From contig NZ_QHKS01000009.1 of assembly GCF_003353175.1 (NCBI RefSeq), forward strand, positions 248,001 through 312,000: a DNA stretch of 64,000 nt, given 5' to 3'. A program made the translations under genes and the position numbers. How positions within the stretch are numbered: position 1 is the first letter of the stretch; every line of letters begins with the position of its first letter. The notes beneath the pieces were generated by a model. That model saw nothing but the letters and a program-made list of their open reading frames with translations. It was not told the DNA's origin and did not search any database. The DNA is from Paraburkholderia lacunae (GTDB lineage: Bacteria; Pseudomonadota; Gammaproteobacteria; Burkholderiales; Burkholderiaceae). Positions 1-9,800 of this stretch are shown piece by piece.

Positions 1-736
1 GCGTGTCGCGGCCGCCGTCCTGATTTGCGCGCGCCTTCACCGCTGGCGCCGCTTTGGTAGTCGCGGTCACCAGCTTTTCGGTTTCACGCACCGACATGCG
101 TTTGTTGACGACCTGATTGGCCAGTGTGATCTGCGTCGCGGCGTCGACGGCCAGCAACGCGCGCGCATGCCCCATGTCGAGATCGCCGGCCAGGAGCATT
201 GTTTGCACGGGCAACGCCAGGTTCAGCAAACGCAGCAGGTTCGAGACGGCGCTGCGCGAGCGGCCGACCGACTCAGCCGCCTGTTCATGCGTAAAGTGGA
301 ATTCATCGAGCAAGCGCTGAATGCCCTGCGCTTCTTCGAGCGGGTTCAGATCTTCGCGCTGAATATTTTCGATCAGCGCCATCGCCGCAGCAGTCTGGTC
401 CGGTACGTCCCTCACCAGCACCGGCACCTCGTCGAGGCCGGCGAGACGCGCCGCGCGGAAACGCCGCTCACCGGCGATGATCTCGTACTTGTCCGCCGAA
501 ACCGGCCGAACGAGGATCGGCTGCATCAGTCCCTGCGCACGGATGCTCGCTGCCAGCTCCTGCAGCGCGCCTTCGTCCATGCGCGTACGTGGCTGGTACT
601 TGCCGGCCTGCAGTTTGCTGAGCGGCAGCACGTTGGGCGCGCCCTCAATCACCACTGCCTCGGTGATATCCGGACTGCCGCCGAGCAGTGCTTCAAGACC
701 CCGGCCCAATCCCTTTTTTCTTGCTACTGCATTCAT
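1..736 (-). CDS. parB: Chromosome-partitioning protein ParB, 3' end outside the window
   Basis: ParB is the CTP-dependent DNA clamp that loads at parS and spreads, giving ParA a cargo for origin segregation. The start is the ATG at 734-736 and the protein begins MNAVARKKGLGRG; about 245 residues are present before the gene leaves the left edge. Visible family features are the early LQAGKYQPR stretch, the CTP-binding GERRFRA motif near residues 87-93, and the parS-reading helix-turn-helix (EQAAESVGRSRSAVSNLL) near residues 150-173. parA lies 18 bp upstream on the same strand, and two 16-bp parS sites lie 2-4 kb away. The missing part should hold the C-terminal dimerisation domain. Confidence 0.95.
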   Translation of the reverse strand, partial: MNAVARKKGLGRGLEALLGGSPDITEAVVIEGAPNVLPLSKLQAGKYQPRTRMDEGALQELAASIRAQGLMQPILVRPVSADKYEIIAGERRFRAARLAGLDEVPVLVRDVPDQTAAAMALIENIQREDLNPLEEAQGIQRLLDEFHFTHEQAAESVGRSRSAVSNLLRLLNLALPVQTMLLAGDLDMGHARALLAVDAATQITLANQVVNKRMSVRETEKLVTATTKAAPAVKARANQDGGRDT

Positions 737-754
737 CGCGCTTCCTCGATCCGC

Positions 755-1546
755 TTAGGATGCCTGGTGCGCGCTGCTCAGTGCGCGCACCCGCTCAATC
801 ATTTCTGCACCAAACTGCACATAGGCTTGCGCGCCGCGCGACGCCCGGTCGAACACCACGCCCGGCAAACCATAGCTAGGCGCTTCAGCCAGACGCACGT
901 TGCGCGGGATCACCGCGTCGAACACCTTGTCGCCGAAATGCTCCTTCAGCTGATCGGAGACTTGCTGTTGCAGCGTGATACGCGGATCGAACATCACGCG
1001 CAGCAGGCCGATCACCTTCAGGTCCCGATTCAGGTTGGCGTGCACCTGCTTGATCGTGTTGACGAGGTCCGACAGGCCCTCGAGCGCGAAGTACTCACAC
1101 TGCATCGGAATCACCACGCCGTGCGCGGCGCATAGGCCGTTGAGCGTGAGCAACGACAACGCCGGCGGGCAGTCGATCAGCACGAAATCGTATTCGCCCT
1201 CGACTGCCGCCAGCGCGGACTTCAATTGACGCTCGCGGTTTTGCACGCTGACCAACTCGACCTCGGCGCCAGCCAGCTCACGGTTGGCGGGCAACACGTC
1301 GTAGTCGACTGCTTCCGTCCGTGTCCGTGCATCCGCTACCGATATGCCGTCCACGAGCACTTCGTAGACGGTGTTCGTGCAAGCAGCCTTGTCGATGCCG
1401 CTGCCCATCGTGGCGTTACCCTGCGGGTCCAGATCGATGAGAAGGACACGCTGTCCCTGCGCTGCCAAGCTCGCGGCCAGATTGACCGTTGTCGTTGTCT
1501 TGCCGACGCCGCCCTTCTGATTCGCAACGCAGAAGATTTTTGCCAT
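755..1546 (-). CDS. parA: Chromosome-partitioning ATPase ParA
   Basis: ParA/Soj-type ATPase that binds the nucleoid nonspecifically and moves ParB-parS complexes. The 263-residue protein opens MAKIFCVANQKGGVGKTTT, with the deviant Walker A motif (KGGVGKTT) near residues 11-18. The Walker A' region LLIDLDPQGN and the Walker B-like VLIDCPPALSLL are in their usual places. Length fits chromosomal ParA without an N-terminal DNA-binding extension, unlike plasmid types. It sits between rsmG (83 bp upstream) and parB (18 bp downstream), the usual origin-proximal order in betaproteobacteria, and is probably cotranscribed with mnmG and rsmG. Confidence 0.97.
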   Translation of the reverse strand: MAKIFCVANQKGGVGKTTTTVNLAASLAAQGQRVLLIDLDPQGNATMGSGIDKAACTNTVYEVLVDGISVADARTRTEAVDYDVLPANRELAGAEVELVSVQNRERQLKSALAAVEGEYDFVLIDCPPALSLLTLNGLCAAHGVVIPMQCEYFALEGLSDLVNTIKQVHANLNRDLKVIGLLRVMFDPRITLQQQVSDQLKEHFGDKVFDAVIPRNVRLAEAPSYGLPGVVFDRASRGAQAYVQFGAEMIERVRALSSAHQAS

Positions 1547-1629
1547 CGTTGGTGTGTCCCTTTTTCTGCTTGAGTAAATTGAAAAGCGCTCTTGCTATTC
1601 GGTGCGTACCGCCGGGCTACCGGCGGTTG

Positions 1630-2313
1630 TCAGCCCTCGCCATCCACCCGCACCTTGATCAAGTGCCGCTCGGCGTCGAGTGATGGAACGTGCAGGCGGA
1701 TGATCTCTTCCACGTGTGAGCCCGCCGGCAAGCGTTCAATCTCGCCGTCCGGACGCACGCCCTTCATCGCCCAGATCGCGCCCTGCTCCGCGACCAAGTG
1801 ACGGGCCAGTGTAACGAAATCCGCGAGTTCTGCGAATGCGCGCGAGACAATTACGTCGAACTTCACCGGTACTTCGGCGCCTGGCCGCAGCGTTTCGACC
1901 CGGCCGGTGACAACCGACAGATTCGCCAGGCCGAGTTCGGCCTTGGCCTGAGCCTGAAAAGCCGTCTTCTTTTGAACGATATCGTTCACGGTGACGGTCC
2001 AGCCGGGCAAAACGATGGCCAGCACGATCCCCGGCAAGCCGCCGCCGGAACCCACGTCGAGTACAGAGGAAGGCCCACGCGTCGCAAGATGCGGCACGAT
2101 CGACAGCGAATCGAGTATGTGCTGAATCAGCATTTGCCGCGGATCGCGGATCGCCGTCAGGTTGTAGACTGCATTCCACTTCGCCAGCAGGGCGACGTAG
2201 TCGAGCAGCTTGCCAAGTTGGGCGTCGCTTAAATCAAGGCCGAGTTCGCGGACGCCGTCCTCCAGCAAAGGTGCCAACGCCTCTGCTCCGCTTCTCTTCT
2301 GACGCACCGTCAT
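1630..2313 (-). CDS. rsmG: 16S rRNA (guanine-527-N7)-methyltransferase RsmG
   Basis: RsmG (GidB) methylates N7 of G527 in 16S rRNA using S-adenosylmethionine; loss of it is known in other bacteria to give low-level streptomycin resistance. The 227-residue protein has the family core: [20 protein letters not shown], then the SAM-binding glycine loop [17 protein letters not shown], then the VSRAFAEL segment. The ATG at 2313 overlaps the TGA of mnmG in an ATGA junction, so the two are translationally coupled. The mnmG-rsmG-parA-parB order is conserved in many bacteria. Confidence 0.97.
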   Translation of the reverse strand: MTVRQKRSGAEALAPLLEDGVRELGLDLSDAQLGKLLDYVALLAKWNAVYNLTAIRDPRQMLIQHILDSLSIVPHLATRGPSSVLDVGSGGGLPGIVLAIVLPGWTVTVNDIVQKKTAFQAQAKAELGLANLSVVTGRVETLRPGAEVPVKFDVIVSRAFAELADFVTLARHLVAEQGAIWAMKGVRPDGEIERLPAGSHVEEIIRLHVPSLDAERHLIKVRVDGEG

Positions 2314-4268
2314 TGCGCCACCGGCGTGCTATCGGCGCCAGGTTCGGCCGGGTTCGTCGAACGACGCCCCAAGCCACGCTTCAAGTGAACCATCAATAGC
2401 GAGATCGCTGCCGGCGTAATACCAGAGATGCGCGACGCCTGGCCGATGGTTTCCGGGCGGAATTGCGTTAACTTCTGACGGGCTTCGAACGACAGCCCTC
2501 TGACTTCCGCGTAGTCCAATCCCTCTGGCAGACGCGTGCTTTCATGCGCCTCATTTCGCTCGATCTCACCGGCCTGGCGGTCGATATAACCCTGATACTT
2601 AATGCCGATCTCGATCTGCTCCTTGATCTGGGCGAGCAGAACGTCGTCCTCAGCCAGCGTTTCGGGTGCGGCACACGCGCCCTCCCGCAAACCGCAGACG
2701 CCGTCGTAGGTCACGCCCGGACGACGCAGCAGATCAGCGAGACTGTATTCGTGATCGATCGGCTTACCGAGCAGCGCCGTTGCCTCGTCGGCCGATAACG
2801 TCTTAGGATTAACCCACGTCGTGCGCAGACGTTCTGTTTCACGTGAAACAGCGTCGCGCTTACGACTGAATGCATCCCAGCGGACGTCATCGACAACCCC
2901 GAGTTCACGACCTATTTCTGTCAGACGCATATCCGCATTGTCTTCACGCAAGCTCAGACGGTACTCGGCTCGGCTCGTGAACATCCGGTACGGCTCCGAC
3001 ACGCCGCGCGTCACCAGATCGTCGACCAAAACACCAAGGTATGCCTGATCGCGTCGCGGACACCAAGCTTCCTTGCCCTGCACGTGCAAGCCGGCGTTGA
3101 TTCCGGCCAGCAGACCTTGCGCCGCCGCCTCTTCATACCCGGTCGTACCGTTGATCTGACCGGCAAAGAACAGCCCGTTGATAACTTTGGTTTCCAGTGA
3201 TGCCTTCAACCCGCGTGGATCGAAGTAATCGTATTCGATCGCATAACCGGGGCGCAGGATGTGGGCGTGCTCCAACCCGCGCATCGAACGCACGAGTTCC
3301 AGCTGTACATCGAACGGCAGGCTCGTCGAAATCCCGTTGGGATAGAACTCGTTGGTCGTTAAACCCTCTGGTTCGAGGAAGATCTGATGCGATTCCTTCG
3401 ATGCAAAGCGATGGATTTTGTCCTCAATCGAAGGACAGTAGCGCGGCCCCACCCCTTCAATGACGCCCGTGTACATCGGCGACCGGTCGAGCCCACCACG
3501 GATGATGTCATGCGTGCGCTCGTTCGTATGCGTGACCCAGCACGGTACTTGCCGCGGATGCTGCTCGACGCGACCGAGAAATGAGAAGACCGGCACCGGA
3601 TCGAGATCGCCCGGCTGCTCGTCGAGCTTCGAGAAATCGATCGTGCGGCCGTCGATCCGCGGCGGCGTCCCTGTCTTCAGACGGCCTTGGGGCAGCTTCA
3701 ATTCCTTCAGCCGAGCTGACAACGAGACCGAAGCCGGGTCGCCAGCGCGACCGCCTGTGTAGTTGTTCAAACCCACATGAATCTTGCCGTCGAGGAACGT
3801 ACCAGCCGTCAGCACGACTGCGCGCGAGCGGAAACGAATGCCCACCTGCGTGACAGCGCCGACCACACGGTCGCCCTCCACCATCAGATCATCGACGGCT
3901 TGCTGGAACAGCCACAAGTTCGGTTGATTCTCCAGACGATGGCGGATCGCCTGCTTGTACAGGAGACGGTCGGCCTGCGCGCGCGTTGCGCGAACAGCCG
4001 GACCCTTCGACGAATTCAGGATACGAAACTGGATTCCGCCCTCATCCGTCGCGGCCGCCATCGCACCGCCAAGCGCATCAACCTCTTTCACCAGATGGCC
4101 CTTGCCAATGCCGCCGATAGACGGATTGCAACTCATCTGACCAAGAGTTTCGATGTTGTGCGTCAGCAGGAGCGTCGTATTGCCCATGCGCGCCGAAGCC
4201 AAGGCCGCTTCGGTGCCGGCATGACCACCGCCGACGACGATTACGTCAAATTCTGTGGGAAAAAGCAT
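2310..4268 (-). CDS. mnmG: tRNA uridine-34 modification enzyme MnmG
   Basis: MnmG (GidA) is the FAD-dependent partner of MnmE; together they install the carboxymethylaminomethyl group at C5 of the wobble uridine of certain tRNAs. The 652-residue protein starts [29 protein letters not shown], a Rossmann FAD loop. The signatures [25 protein letters not shown] and [16 protein letters not shown] are all present, followed by the C-terminal helical domain. Its stop overlaps the rsmG start by 4 bp. A perfect parS site at 2835-2850 is embedded in the coding sequence. The later partner enzyme of this pathway, mnmC, lies 30 kb away at 34.1-36.1 kb. Confidence 0.97.
   Translation of the reverse strand: MLFPTEFDVIVVGGGHAGTEAALASARMGNTTLLLTHNIETLGQMSCNPSIGGIGKGHLVKEVDALGGAMAAATDEGGIQFRILNSSKGPAVRATRAQADRLLYKQAIRHRLENQPNLWLFQQAVDDLMVEGDRVVGAVTQVGIRFRSRAVVLTAGTFLDGKIHVGLNNYTGGRAGDPASVSLSARLKELKLPQGRLKTGTPPRIDGRTIDFSKLDEQPGDLDPVPVFSFLGRVEQHPRQVPCWVTHTNERTHDIIRGGLDRSPMYTGVIEGVGPRYCPSIEDKIHRFASKESHQIFLEPEGLTTNEFYPNGISTSLPFDVQLELVRSMRGLEHAHILRPGYAIEYDYFDPRGLKASLETKVINGLFFAGQINGTTGYEEAAAQGLLAGINAGLHVQGKEAWCPRRDQAYLGVLVDDLVTRGVSEPYRMFTSRAEYRLSLREDNADMRLTEIGRELGVVDDVRWDAFSRKRDAVSRETERLRTTWVNPKTLSADEATALLGKPIDHEYSLADLLRRPGVTYDGVCGLREGACAAPETLAEDDVLLAQIKEQIEIGIKYQGYIDRQAGEIERNEAHESTRLPEGLDYAEVRGLSFEARQKLTQFRPETIGQASRISGITPAAISLLMVHLKRGLGRRSTNPAEPGADSTPVAQ
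2835..2850. promoter_or_regulatory. parS: parS centromere site inside mnmG
   Basis: Perfect 16-bp palindrome TGTTTCACGTGAAACA, identical to the universal chromosomal parS consensus bound by ParB. It lies in the 3' half of mnmG and is read there as ordinary codons. A second copy lies at 4389-4404, 1.55 kb away. Close spacing to parAB and to the proposed origin about 28-31 kb away fits a chromosomal centromere. Confidence 0.93.
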
Positions 4269-4376
4269 GGCGGGATCTCACGCCAGATCGTCGCGTGAGC
4301 CTTTCAAAGGAAAATGTATGGGCGAATTATAACGGGTTCGGTTTAGGCCCGAATTTCGGCCGAATGGCTAACCATG

Positions 4377-4412
4377 AAAAAAGCGGTGTGTTTCACGTGA
4401 AACACACCGCTT
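4377..4412 (-). terminator. Intrinsic terminator of the liv operon built around a parS site
   Basis: Positions 4381-4412 form a perfect 32-bp palindrome. Its centre is TGTTTCACGTGAAACA (4389-4404) and its outer arms are AAGCGGTG and CACCGCTT. Read leftward from the livF stop at 4445, the hairpin is followed at once by six T residues (positions 4382 down to 4377), the form of a rho-independent terminator. It lies 33 bp past the livF stop and 109 bp before the mnmG start. One element therefore seems to act both as transcript end and as a ParB site. Confidence 0.75.
4389..4404. promoter_or_regulatory. parS: parS centromere site between livF and mnmG
   Basis: Second perfect copy of TGTTTCACGTGAAACA, located in the livF-mnmG spacer. 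It forms the inner half of a longer palindrome (4381-4412) that also looks like a transcription terminator. Identity with the copy at 2835-2850 is complete over all 16 bp. Confidence 0.95.
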
Positions 4413-4444
4413 CGAATGACAGTGAGAGAATCGCGTACCGGCGA

Positions 4445-5212
4445 TTAGGCCACTTTCTTGGTCAACCCCAGATAGGTTTCGATCACTCGCGGATTCTGCG
4501 CCAGGTCCGCTGCCGGTCCTTCTAGCGCCAGTTCCCCGGTTTCCAGAACGTAGCCATAGTCGGAAATTTGCAGAGCAGCACGCGCATTCTGTTCGATCAG
4601 CAACGTCGCCACGCCTGTCTGCCGCAGTGCACTAATGATGTGAAAAATCTCTTTAACGATCAGCGGCGCCAAACCCAAGCTCGGTTCGTCGAGCATCAGC
4701 AAATCGGGTTTGCCCATCAGTGCGCGCCCAACCGCCAGCATCTGCCGCTCACCGCCGGACAACGTCCCGGCCTCCTGCTTGCGGCGCTCCTTCAGCCGCG
4801 GAAACAGCGCAAAAACCGGCTCGAGCTGGTCGAGAAAGTTGCGCTCCCCTGCCCGCCTGCGCCGATATGCGCCGAGGACGAGATTGTCTTCAACTGTCAT
4901 CGTCGAGAACAACTCGCGCTTTTCCGGCACCAGACACATGCCGCGCGCCACCCGTTTTTCAACCGGCACCGCGCTGACGTCTTCGCCCTGATAGCGAATT
5001 GCGCCTTTGGCATGTCCGGTCGGTGGCAGTGCGCCCATGATCGCGTTGAGCAGCGTGGACTTGCCCGCGCCGTTCGGGCCGATCACCGAGACGATTTGCC
5101 CCGGCCGCACCTTGATCCCAACGCCATGCAGCGCCTCGACCTTGCCATACCGAACCGACAATCCATCGACGTCGAGAATGGGTGCGCCACCGTCCATTGT
5201 TGTCTCCATCAT
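4445..5212 (-). CDS. livF: Branched-chain amino acid-type ABC transporter ATPase, LivF
   Basis: Cytoplasmic ATPase subunit of a LivFGHM (HAAT family) importer. The 255-residue protein has Walker [10 protein letters not shown] near residues 44-52, the signature LSGGERQ, Walker [14 protein letters not shown] and the switch histidine region [11 protein letters not shown], all typical of LivF. The start overlaps the stop of the upstream fused permease-ATPase gene by 4 bp. It is the last gene of the first importer operon and is followed by the parS-containing terminator. The substrate could be branched-chain amino acids, or other amino acids or amides handled by the same family. Confidence 0.9.
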   Translation of the reverse strand: MMETTMDGGAPILDVDGLSVRYGKVEALHGVGIKVRPGQIVSVIGPNGAGKSTLLNAIMGALPPTGHAKGAIRYQGEDVSAVPVEKRVARGMCLVPEKRELFSTMTVEDNLVLGAYRRRRAGERNFLDQLEPVFALFPRLKERRKQEAGTLSGGERQMLAVGRALMGKPDLLMLDEPSLGLAPLIVKEIFHIISALRQTGVATLLIEQNARAALQISDYGYVLETGELALEGPAADLAQNPRVIETYLGLTKKVA

Positions 5213-6993
5213 TCCACCCCGCCCAGATACGCTTCGAGCACCGCCGGATCCTGCTGCACGTCCTGCGGCAAGCCTTCCGCGATCCGAGTACCGAATTCCA
5301 TGACCACCAGGCGATCGGTCAGATTCATCACGAAGTCCATATCGTGCTCGACCAGCAGCACACTCATCCCTTCGGCTTTCAGCCTGCGCAGCAAATCGGC
5401 GAGTTGCAGCTTTTCTTGATAACGCAAACCCGCGGCCGGTTCATCCAGCAGCAGCAGCGTCGGGTCACAGCACAGTGCACGGGCGATTTCGAGAATCCGC
5501 TGCTGCCCCAATGCCAGGCTGCCGGCTTCGTCGTACATATGCTGCTCGAGCCCGACGCGGCGAATCTGCCGAGCCGCTTCCGCCATCAGGCGTGCCTCTT
5601 CCGCGCCGTTCAGCCGCGCCACGCTGCGCCAAACGCCGGCCTGGCCGCGCAGATGCGCGCCGATCGCAACGTTCTCCAGCACGGTCATGCCCGGCAACAG
5701 CTTGACGTGCTGGAAGGTCCTGCCGATTCCGCGTTTGACGATTTCACGTGAACTCAGCGCATCGATCCGCTCGCCGCGGAATGTGATCTCACCGCTGGTC
5801 GCCTGCAATACACCGGTGACCAGGTTGAAAGTCGTGGATTTACCGGCGCCATTCGGGCCGATCAGACCGATGATCTGCCCTGCTTTCACGTTGAAACTGA
5901 CGTCGTTCACCGCCACCAGTCCGCCGAACTGCTTGCGTGCTCTATTGACGGTCAACAACTCTTCGCCGGCAGTCGGTTTGCTGCGCTGCGGCAGCGGATC
6001 CGCATGATCCGGCAGATGCGCGTGCGGCCCGCGCGGGAAAAAGCGCGCAACGAACGGCCAGACACCTCGACGAGCGTATTGCAACAACAGCACCATCAGG
6101 ATGCCGAACACGATCACTTCGAAGTTGCCGTTTTCGCCGAGCAGCTTCGGCAGCAGCGTTTGCAGATAGTCTTGCAGCACGGTCAGGATCGCCGCGCCGA
6201 GCACCGCGCCCCACACATGCGCCACACCTCCCACCACCGCCATAAACAGAAACTCGATACCGTGGTTCAGACCGAACGGCGTCGGATTCACCGCGCGTTG
6301 CAGGTGCGCATACAGAAAGCCCGAGATCGACGCCAGCACCGCCGCATAGACGAAGATCACCACGCGCATCCAGCCCGTGTTGACGCCCATCGCCTCGGCC
6401 ATCAAGCCGCCGCCTCGCAGGGCGCGAATCGCCCGCCCCGGCCGGCTATTAAGCAAATTCTGAACAGACACAACCGCGCCGAGCACGACCAGCCAGATCA
6501 GGTAATAGATATGGCGGCCGGATTCCAGATTGATGCCAAAAACATTCAGCACCGGAATTCCGTTGATGCCATCGTACTTACCGAGCAACTCCAGGTTGCC
6601 GAACAGATAGAACAGTGCGAGTCCCCAAGCGATTGTGCCGAGCGGCAGGAAGTGGCCCGACAGACGCATCGTCACGAGTCCCAGCATCAGTGCGATCAAC
6701 GCCGTTACCACCACGCCCGCGATCAGCGCAAACCACGGCGACACTCCGTAGCGTGTCGTCAGATAGGCGGTCGCGTACGCGCCGATGCCAACGAACGCCG
6801 CTTGCCCGAAGCTCGTCATCCCGCCAATGCCCGTCAACAGCACGAGACCGATTGCGACAATCGAATACAAGCCGACGTAGTTGAGCAGCGTCACCCAGTA
6901 TTCAGGCACATGGATCGGCTGCGGCAACACCGGCAGCGCGAACAGCACCACGAGGAACAGCCAGAAGAACTTGTTTTGCATGATCCATTTCAT
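5209..6993 (-). CDS. Fused LivM permease-LivG ATPase of the first importer
   Basis: A 594-residue fusion of two transporter parts. Residues 1 to about 330 are a LivM-type permease with about eight to ten hydrophobic segments and the conserved region [22 protein letters not shown]. After a short Pro-rich linker, residues from about 350 form a LivG-type ATPase with Walker [10 protein letters not shown], the divergent signature LALGQQR and Walker [13 protein letters not shown] chose the ATG at 6993 ([11 protein letters not shown]) because a GGAG ribosome-binding site lies just before it and the upstream livH stop is at 6998; a longer reading would begin inside livH. Such fusions occur in other Burkholderiales importers. 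Confidence 0.9.
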   Translation of the reverse strand: MKWIMQNKFFWLFLVVLFALPVLPQPIHVPEYWVTLLNYVGLYSIVAIGLVLLTGIGGMTSFGQAAFVGIGAYATAYLTTRYGVSPWFALIAGVVVTALIALMLGLVTMRLSGHFLPLGTIAWGLALFYLFGNLELLGKYDGINGIPVLNVFGINLESGRHIYYLIWLVVLGAVVSVQNLLNSRPGRAIRALRGGGLMAEAMGVNTGWMRVVIFVYAAVLASISGFLYAHLQRAVNPTPFGLNHGIEFLFMAVVGGVAHVWGAVLGAAILTVLQDYLQTLLPKLLGENGNFEVIVFGILMVLLLQYARRGVWPFVARFFPRGPHAHLPDHADPLPQRSKPTAGEELLTVNRARKQFGGLVAVNDVSFNVKAGQIIGLIGPNGAGKSTTFNLVTGVLQATSGEITFRGERIDALSSREIVKRGIGRTFQHVKLLPGMTVLENVAIGAHLRGQAGVWRSVARLNGAEEARLMAEAARQIRRVGLEQHMYDEAGSLALGQQRILEIARALCCDPTLLLLDEPAAGLRYQEKLQLADLLRRLKAEGMSVLLVEHDMDFVMNLTDRLVVMEFGTRIAEGLPQDVQQDPAVLEAYLGGVE

Positions 6994-6997
6994 CGTG

Positions 6998-8053
6998 TCA
7001 CTCCTCGTCCTCTTCGGCATGCGGGCTGGCAAGACTTCGCCACAGCAGCACCGGGATGATCAGCGTGAACACGATCACTTCCTTATAAGCGCTCGCCCAG
7101 AACGACGAATACGACTCCAGCAAGCCGACCAGAATCGAGCCGGCAGCCGCCAGCGGATAGCTGACCAGGCCGCCGATAATGGCGCCCACGAAGCCCTTCA
7201 AACCGATCAGGAAGCCCGAGTCGTAGTAGATCGTGGTCAAGGGTGCGACGAGGATGCCGCACAGTGCGCCAAGGGCCGCAGCCAGCGTGAAGGCGAGACG
7301 CCCTGCTTGCGTGGTGCCGATACCGACCAGGCGCGCGCCGAGGCGATTCACCGATGTCGCACGCAACGCCTTGCCGGAGATCGAGCGGTCGAAATACAGA
7401 TACAGCGCGCCGATCAACACCATGGCCGTGCCGACCACCCACAGACTCTGCCCGGAGATCGACAGGCTGCCGAGGTTGAAGGTCGCATCGGAGAACGCCG
7501 TCGTGCGCGAGCCTTCCGCGCCGAACATCACGAGGCCGAGGCCGACCATCGCGAAGTGCACCGCCACCGCCACAATCAACAGCAACAGCGTGGTCGCCTC
7601 GGCGATCGGCTCATAGGCGAGCCGGTAGACGAAAGGTCCCATCGGAATCACGATCAGCAGCGTCAGCGCGATCTGCACGAGCATCGGCAGTGGCTGAAGG
7701 AAAACGCCGCGCGTGAGCGCATACACGGCGATCGGGAACAGCAGATATTTGCCAACCAGCATCACCAGCGTGCGCGCGGCATGCCGACGCCGTTCTGGAT
7801 GCCGCACCAGCCCCGCCGTCTCGACGACGAAACAGGCGGCGCCCATCGCCATCAGCAACCAGCACGTTGCCGGAAGCTTTTGTGTCTGTAATGCGGCGAG
7901 CGTCAGCGCACCGTATGAAACAAACTCCCCCTGCGGGATGAAAATCACCCGCGTCACGGAGGACACCAGCACCAGCGCGAGCGCGAGCAGCGCGTAGATC
8001 GCGCCGGTGGTGATGCCGTCCTGCGCGAGGATCGCCGCAATTGATAGATCCAT
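6998..8053 (-). CDS. livH: Branched-chain amino acid-type ABC permease, LivH
   Basis: Inner-membrane permease of the first importer, 351 residues with multiple hydrophobic segments. The N-terminus MDLSIAAILAQDGITTGAIYALLALALVLV and the following VIFIPQGEFVSYGA match the LivH family. I chose the ATG at 8053 because GAGGAAG sits just upstream; longer in-frame readings reach into an untranslated hairpin region. The central part (about residues 100-150) is longer than in a typical LivH of about 300 residues. The stop is 4 bp before the start of the fused permease-ATPase gene, so the two are likely coupled. Confidence 0.88.
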   Translation of the reverse strand: MDLSIAAILAQDGITTGAIYALLALALVLVSSVTRVIFIPQGEFVSYGALTLAALQTQKLPATCWLLMAMGAACFVVETAGLVRHPERRRHAARTLVMLVGKYLLFPIAVYALTRGVFLQPLPMLVQIALTLLIVIPMGPFVYRLAYEPIAEATTLLLLIVAVAVHFAMVGLGLVMFGAEGSRTTAFSDATFNLGSLSISGQSLWVVGTAMVLIGALYLYFDRSISGKALRATSVNRLGARLVGIGTTQAGRLAFTLAAALGALCGILVAPLTTIYYDSGFLIGLKGFVGAIIGGLVSYPLAAAGSILVGLLESYSSFWASAYKEVIVFTLIIPVLLWRSLASPHAEEDEE

Positions 8054-8147
8054 ACTTCCTCGTCCTGAAGCGTCGAAATCGAAACTGGGAAACCGTCGTG
8101 GCGGCACAACCGGCGGCCGGCCATCGACCTGCAATGCCCGAAAAGAC

Positions 8148-8178
8148 GACCGCCGCGCCGGAACGCGGCGCGGCGGTC
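8148..8178 (-). other. Strong stem-loop between binding-protein and permease genes
   Basis: A 12-bp GC-only-rich stem (8148-8159 with 8167-8178, arms GACCGCCGCGCC and GGCGCGGCGGTC) closes a 7-nt loop. Read leftward it is followed by GTCTTTT, a weak U tract. It sits between the stop of the binding-protein gene (8259) and the livH start (8053). It may partly terminate transcription or protect the upstream message, giving more binding protein than permease. The sequence shows the hairpin; the role is inference. Confidence 0.6.
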
Positions 8179-8258
8179 GGTGCCATTGTCATCGAACAGA
8201 ATGGCAGTGCGGCGTCAGCTGCCGCACGTTGCGCGAGAGGCGCGTACCGCTGTTGGCG

Positions 8259-9419
8259 CTAGTCGTTCTGCAGCTTCCACTTGCCGTCGACGATCTGCAC
8301 AATCACGCGCGCACGCTTGTCGAGGCCGTTGTGGTCGGTTGTGGTGGTGTTCATGATGCCGTGCGCAACCGGCAATTCCTTGATGTTCTCGAGCGCTGCT
8401 CGCAATGCAGTGCGGAACGCTTCGGTACCCGGTTGCGCGGTCTTCAGCGCTTCCGGAATCGCATGTTGCAGCATCTGGCCAGCGTCCCATGCGTGACCGC
8501 CGAAAGTCGCCACCGAACCCGCGCCATACGCCTTTTCATAGGCCGCCTTGTACGCTTCCGACGACTTCTTCACCGGATTGGATTCCGGCAATTGGTCCGC
8601 TACGAGGATCGGGCCGGCGGGCAGCAATTCGCCTTCGCAATCCTTCGCGCACACGCGCAGGAAGTCGTTATTGGCGACGCCGTGCGTCTGATAGACCTTG
8701 CCCTTGTAACCACGCTCCTTGAGCGTCTTGGCAGGCAGCGCCGCCGGCGTGCCCGACCCGGCGATCAGCACCGCGTCCGGGTTGGCGCCGATCGTCTTCA
8801 GCACCTGGCCGGTCACCGACGCGTCGGTGCGATTAAAGCGCTCGCCGGACACGATCTTCAGATGGTGCGCCGCGGCCGCCGCAATGAAGACGTTGTTCCA
8901 GCTGTCGCCGTATGCATCCGCGAAGCCGATGAAACCGACCGTCTTCACGCCGTGATGCTCCATGTAGTCGGCGATCGCGTCGGCCATCAGGCTATCGTTT
9001 TGCGGCGGCTTGAAGGCCCACGCACGTTTCGCGTCCATCGGCGAAATGATCGCCGCCGACGCCGCCAGCGAAATCATCGGCGTCTTGCCTTCAGAAACCG
9101 TATCGAGCATCGCCAACGAGTTCGGCGTGACGGTCGAGCCGATGATCGCGTCGACGTGGTCTTCGTCGATCAGCTTGCGCGTGTTCTGCACGGCCTTGCC
9201 GGTGTCGGATGCATCGTCGAGCACGATGTATTGCACGGTCTTGCCGCCGATCTCTTTCGGCAGCAGCGCGATCGTATTCTTCTCAGGAATTCCCAGCGAT
9301 GCGGCCGGCCCCGTCGTGGACAGCGTGACGCCGATTTTCACCTGCGCGAAGGCAGCGCCCGCGCTGCACATCAGCGCCATTGCGATGCCGGTGCGCACCC
9401 ATTGCTTTGTCTTTTTCAT
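8259..9419 (-). CDS. Periplasmic substrate-binding protein of a LivJ/LivK-type importer
   Basis: Receptor that captures the substrate in the periplasm for the LivHMGF proteins encoded downstream. The 386-residue protein starts MKKTKQWVRTGIAMALMCSAGAAFA, a cleavable signal peptide with no lipobox. The mature part is a Peripla_BP_6-type fold opening KIGVTLSTTGPAASLG. The ATG at 9419 follows GGAGACTGGCA. It is a close paralogue of the next gene at 9861-11027: long stretches such as GIPEKNTIALLPKE, MDAKRAWAFK and VYQTHGVANNDFLRVCAKDCEG are almost identical. The two cysteines of the last segment may form a disulfide. Confidence 0.9.
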   Translation of the reverse strand: MKKTKQWVRTGIAMALMCSAGAAFAQVKIGVTLSTTGPAASLGIPEKNTIALLPKEIGGKTVQYIVLDDASDTGKAVQNTRKLIDEDHVDAIIGSTVTPNSLAMLDTVSEGKTPMISLAASAAIISPMDAKRAWAFKPPQNDSLMADAIADYMEHHGVKTVGFIGFADAYGDSWNNVFIAAAAAHHLKIVSGERFNRTDASVTGQVLKTIGANPDAVLIAGSGTPAALPAKTLKERGYKGKVYQTHGVANNDFLRVCAKDCEGELLPAGPILVADQLPESNPVKKSSEAYKAAYEKAYGAGSVATFGGHAWDAGQMLQHAIPEALKTAQPGTEAFRTALRAALENIKELPVAHGIMNTTTTDHNGLDKRARVIVQIVDGKWKLQND

Positions 9420-9635
9420 TGCCAGTCTCCAAACGCTCTGAAACGCGTATCTGTAATCCGGCTCACGAACCGGGTGTCTGAATCTAGTTATAGGGTTCAG
9501 GCATGCCAAGCATGGTTTTCCCTGCTCAGTGCGAATACCCTCGCCGCTTTGGTGCCACTCCCCTGCTGCGTACCGCTACTGCGATTTCATATGCGTACGT
9601 GCGCGACACGCGTTATTTGCGTATGCGCGCAGAAC

Positions 9636-9649
9636 ACTAACATGTTAGT
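9636..9649. promoter_or_regulatory. 14-bp palindromic operator candidate upstream of the binding-protein gene
   Basis: ACTAACATGTTAGT is a perfect palindrome 217 bp upstream of the ATG at 9419. Its size and symmetry suit a dimeric repressor of the TetR or MarR type. The 441-bp spacer 9420-9860 also holds a perfect DnaA box at 9741-9749 and a bidirectional terminator at 9801-9834; I see no convincing gene in it. Confidence 0.4.
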
Positions 9650-9740
9650 AGTATTGCGTTCTGCATCATCCACGGTCAATAGACTCTCGCCTGAATGCGG
9701 GTTTGTCCTGAAGCTCGCCGCGCCATAGCGAATTCGCTGC

Positions 9741-9749
9741 TTATCCACA
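9741..9749 (+). promoter_or_regulatory. Isolated DnaA box
   Basis: TTATCCACA, a perfect consensus DnaA box, lies alone between the two binding-protein genes. No second box and no unwinding-like sequence was seen beside it. It could be a chance match, a DnaA-regulated promoter element, or a DnaA-titration site. Confidence 0.45.
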
Positions 9750-9800
9750 GTTGCTCCGCCGCACGGCACGTCCTGCACCGCCATGCCGCGCGCGAGCAGT

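Noticed and set aside
5740..5755. parS-like GATTTCACGTGAACTC inside the LivMG fusion gene
   Set aside because: Only the central 11 bases match; three to four outer positions differ from the perfect parS copies, and ParB recognition is strict.
8007..9728. 573-codon open frame on the plus strand across the livH start and a binding-protein gene
   Set aside because: It is antisense to well-supported genes and its product is Arg/His-rich without recognisable domains.
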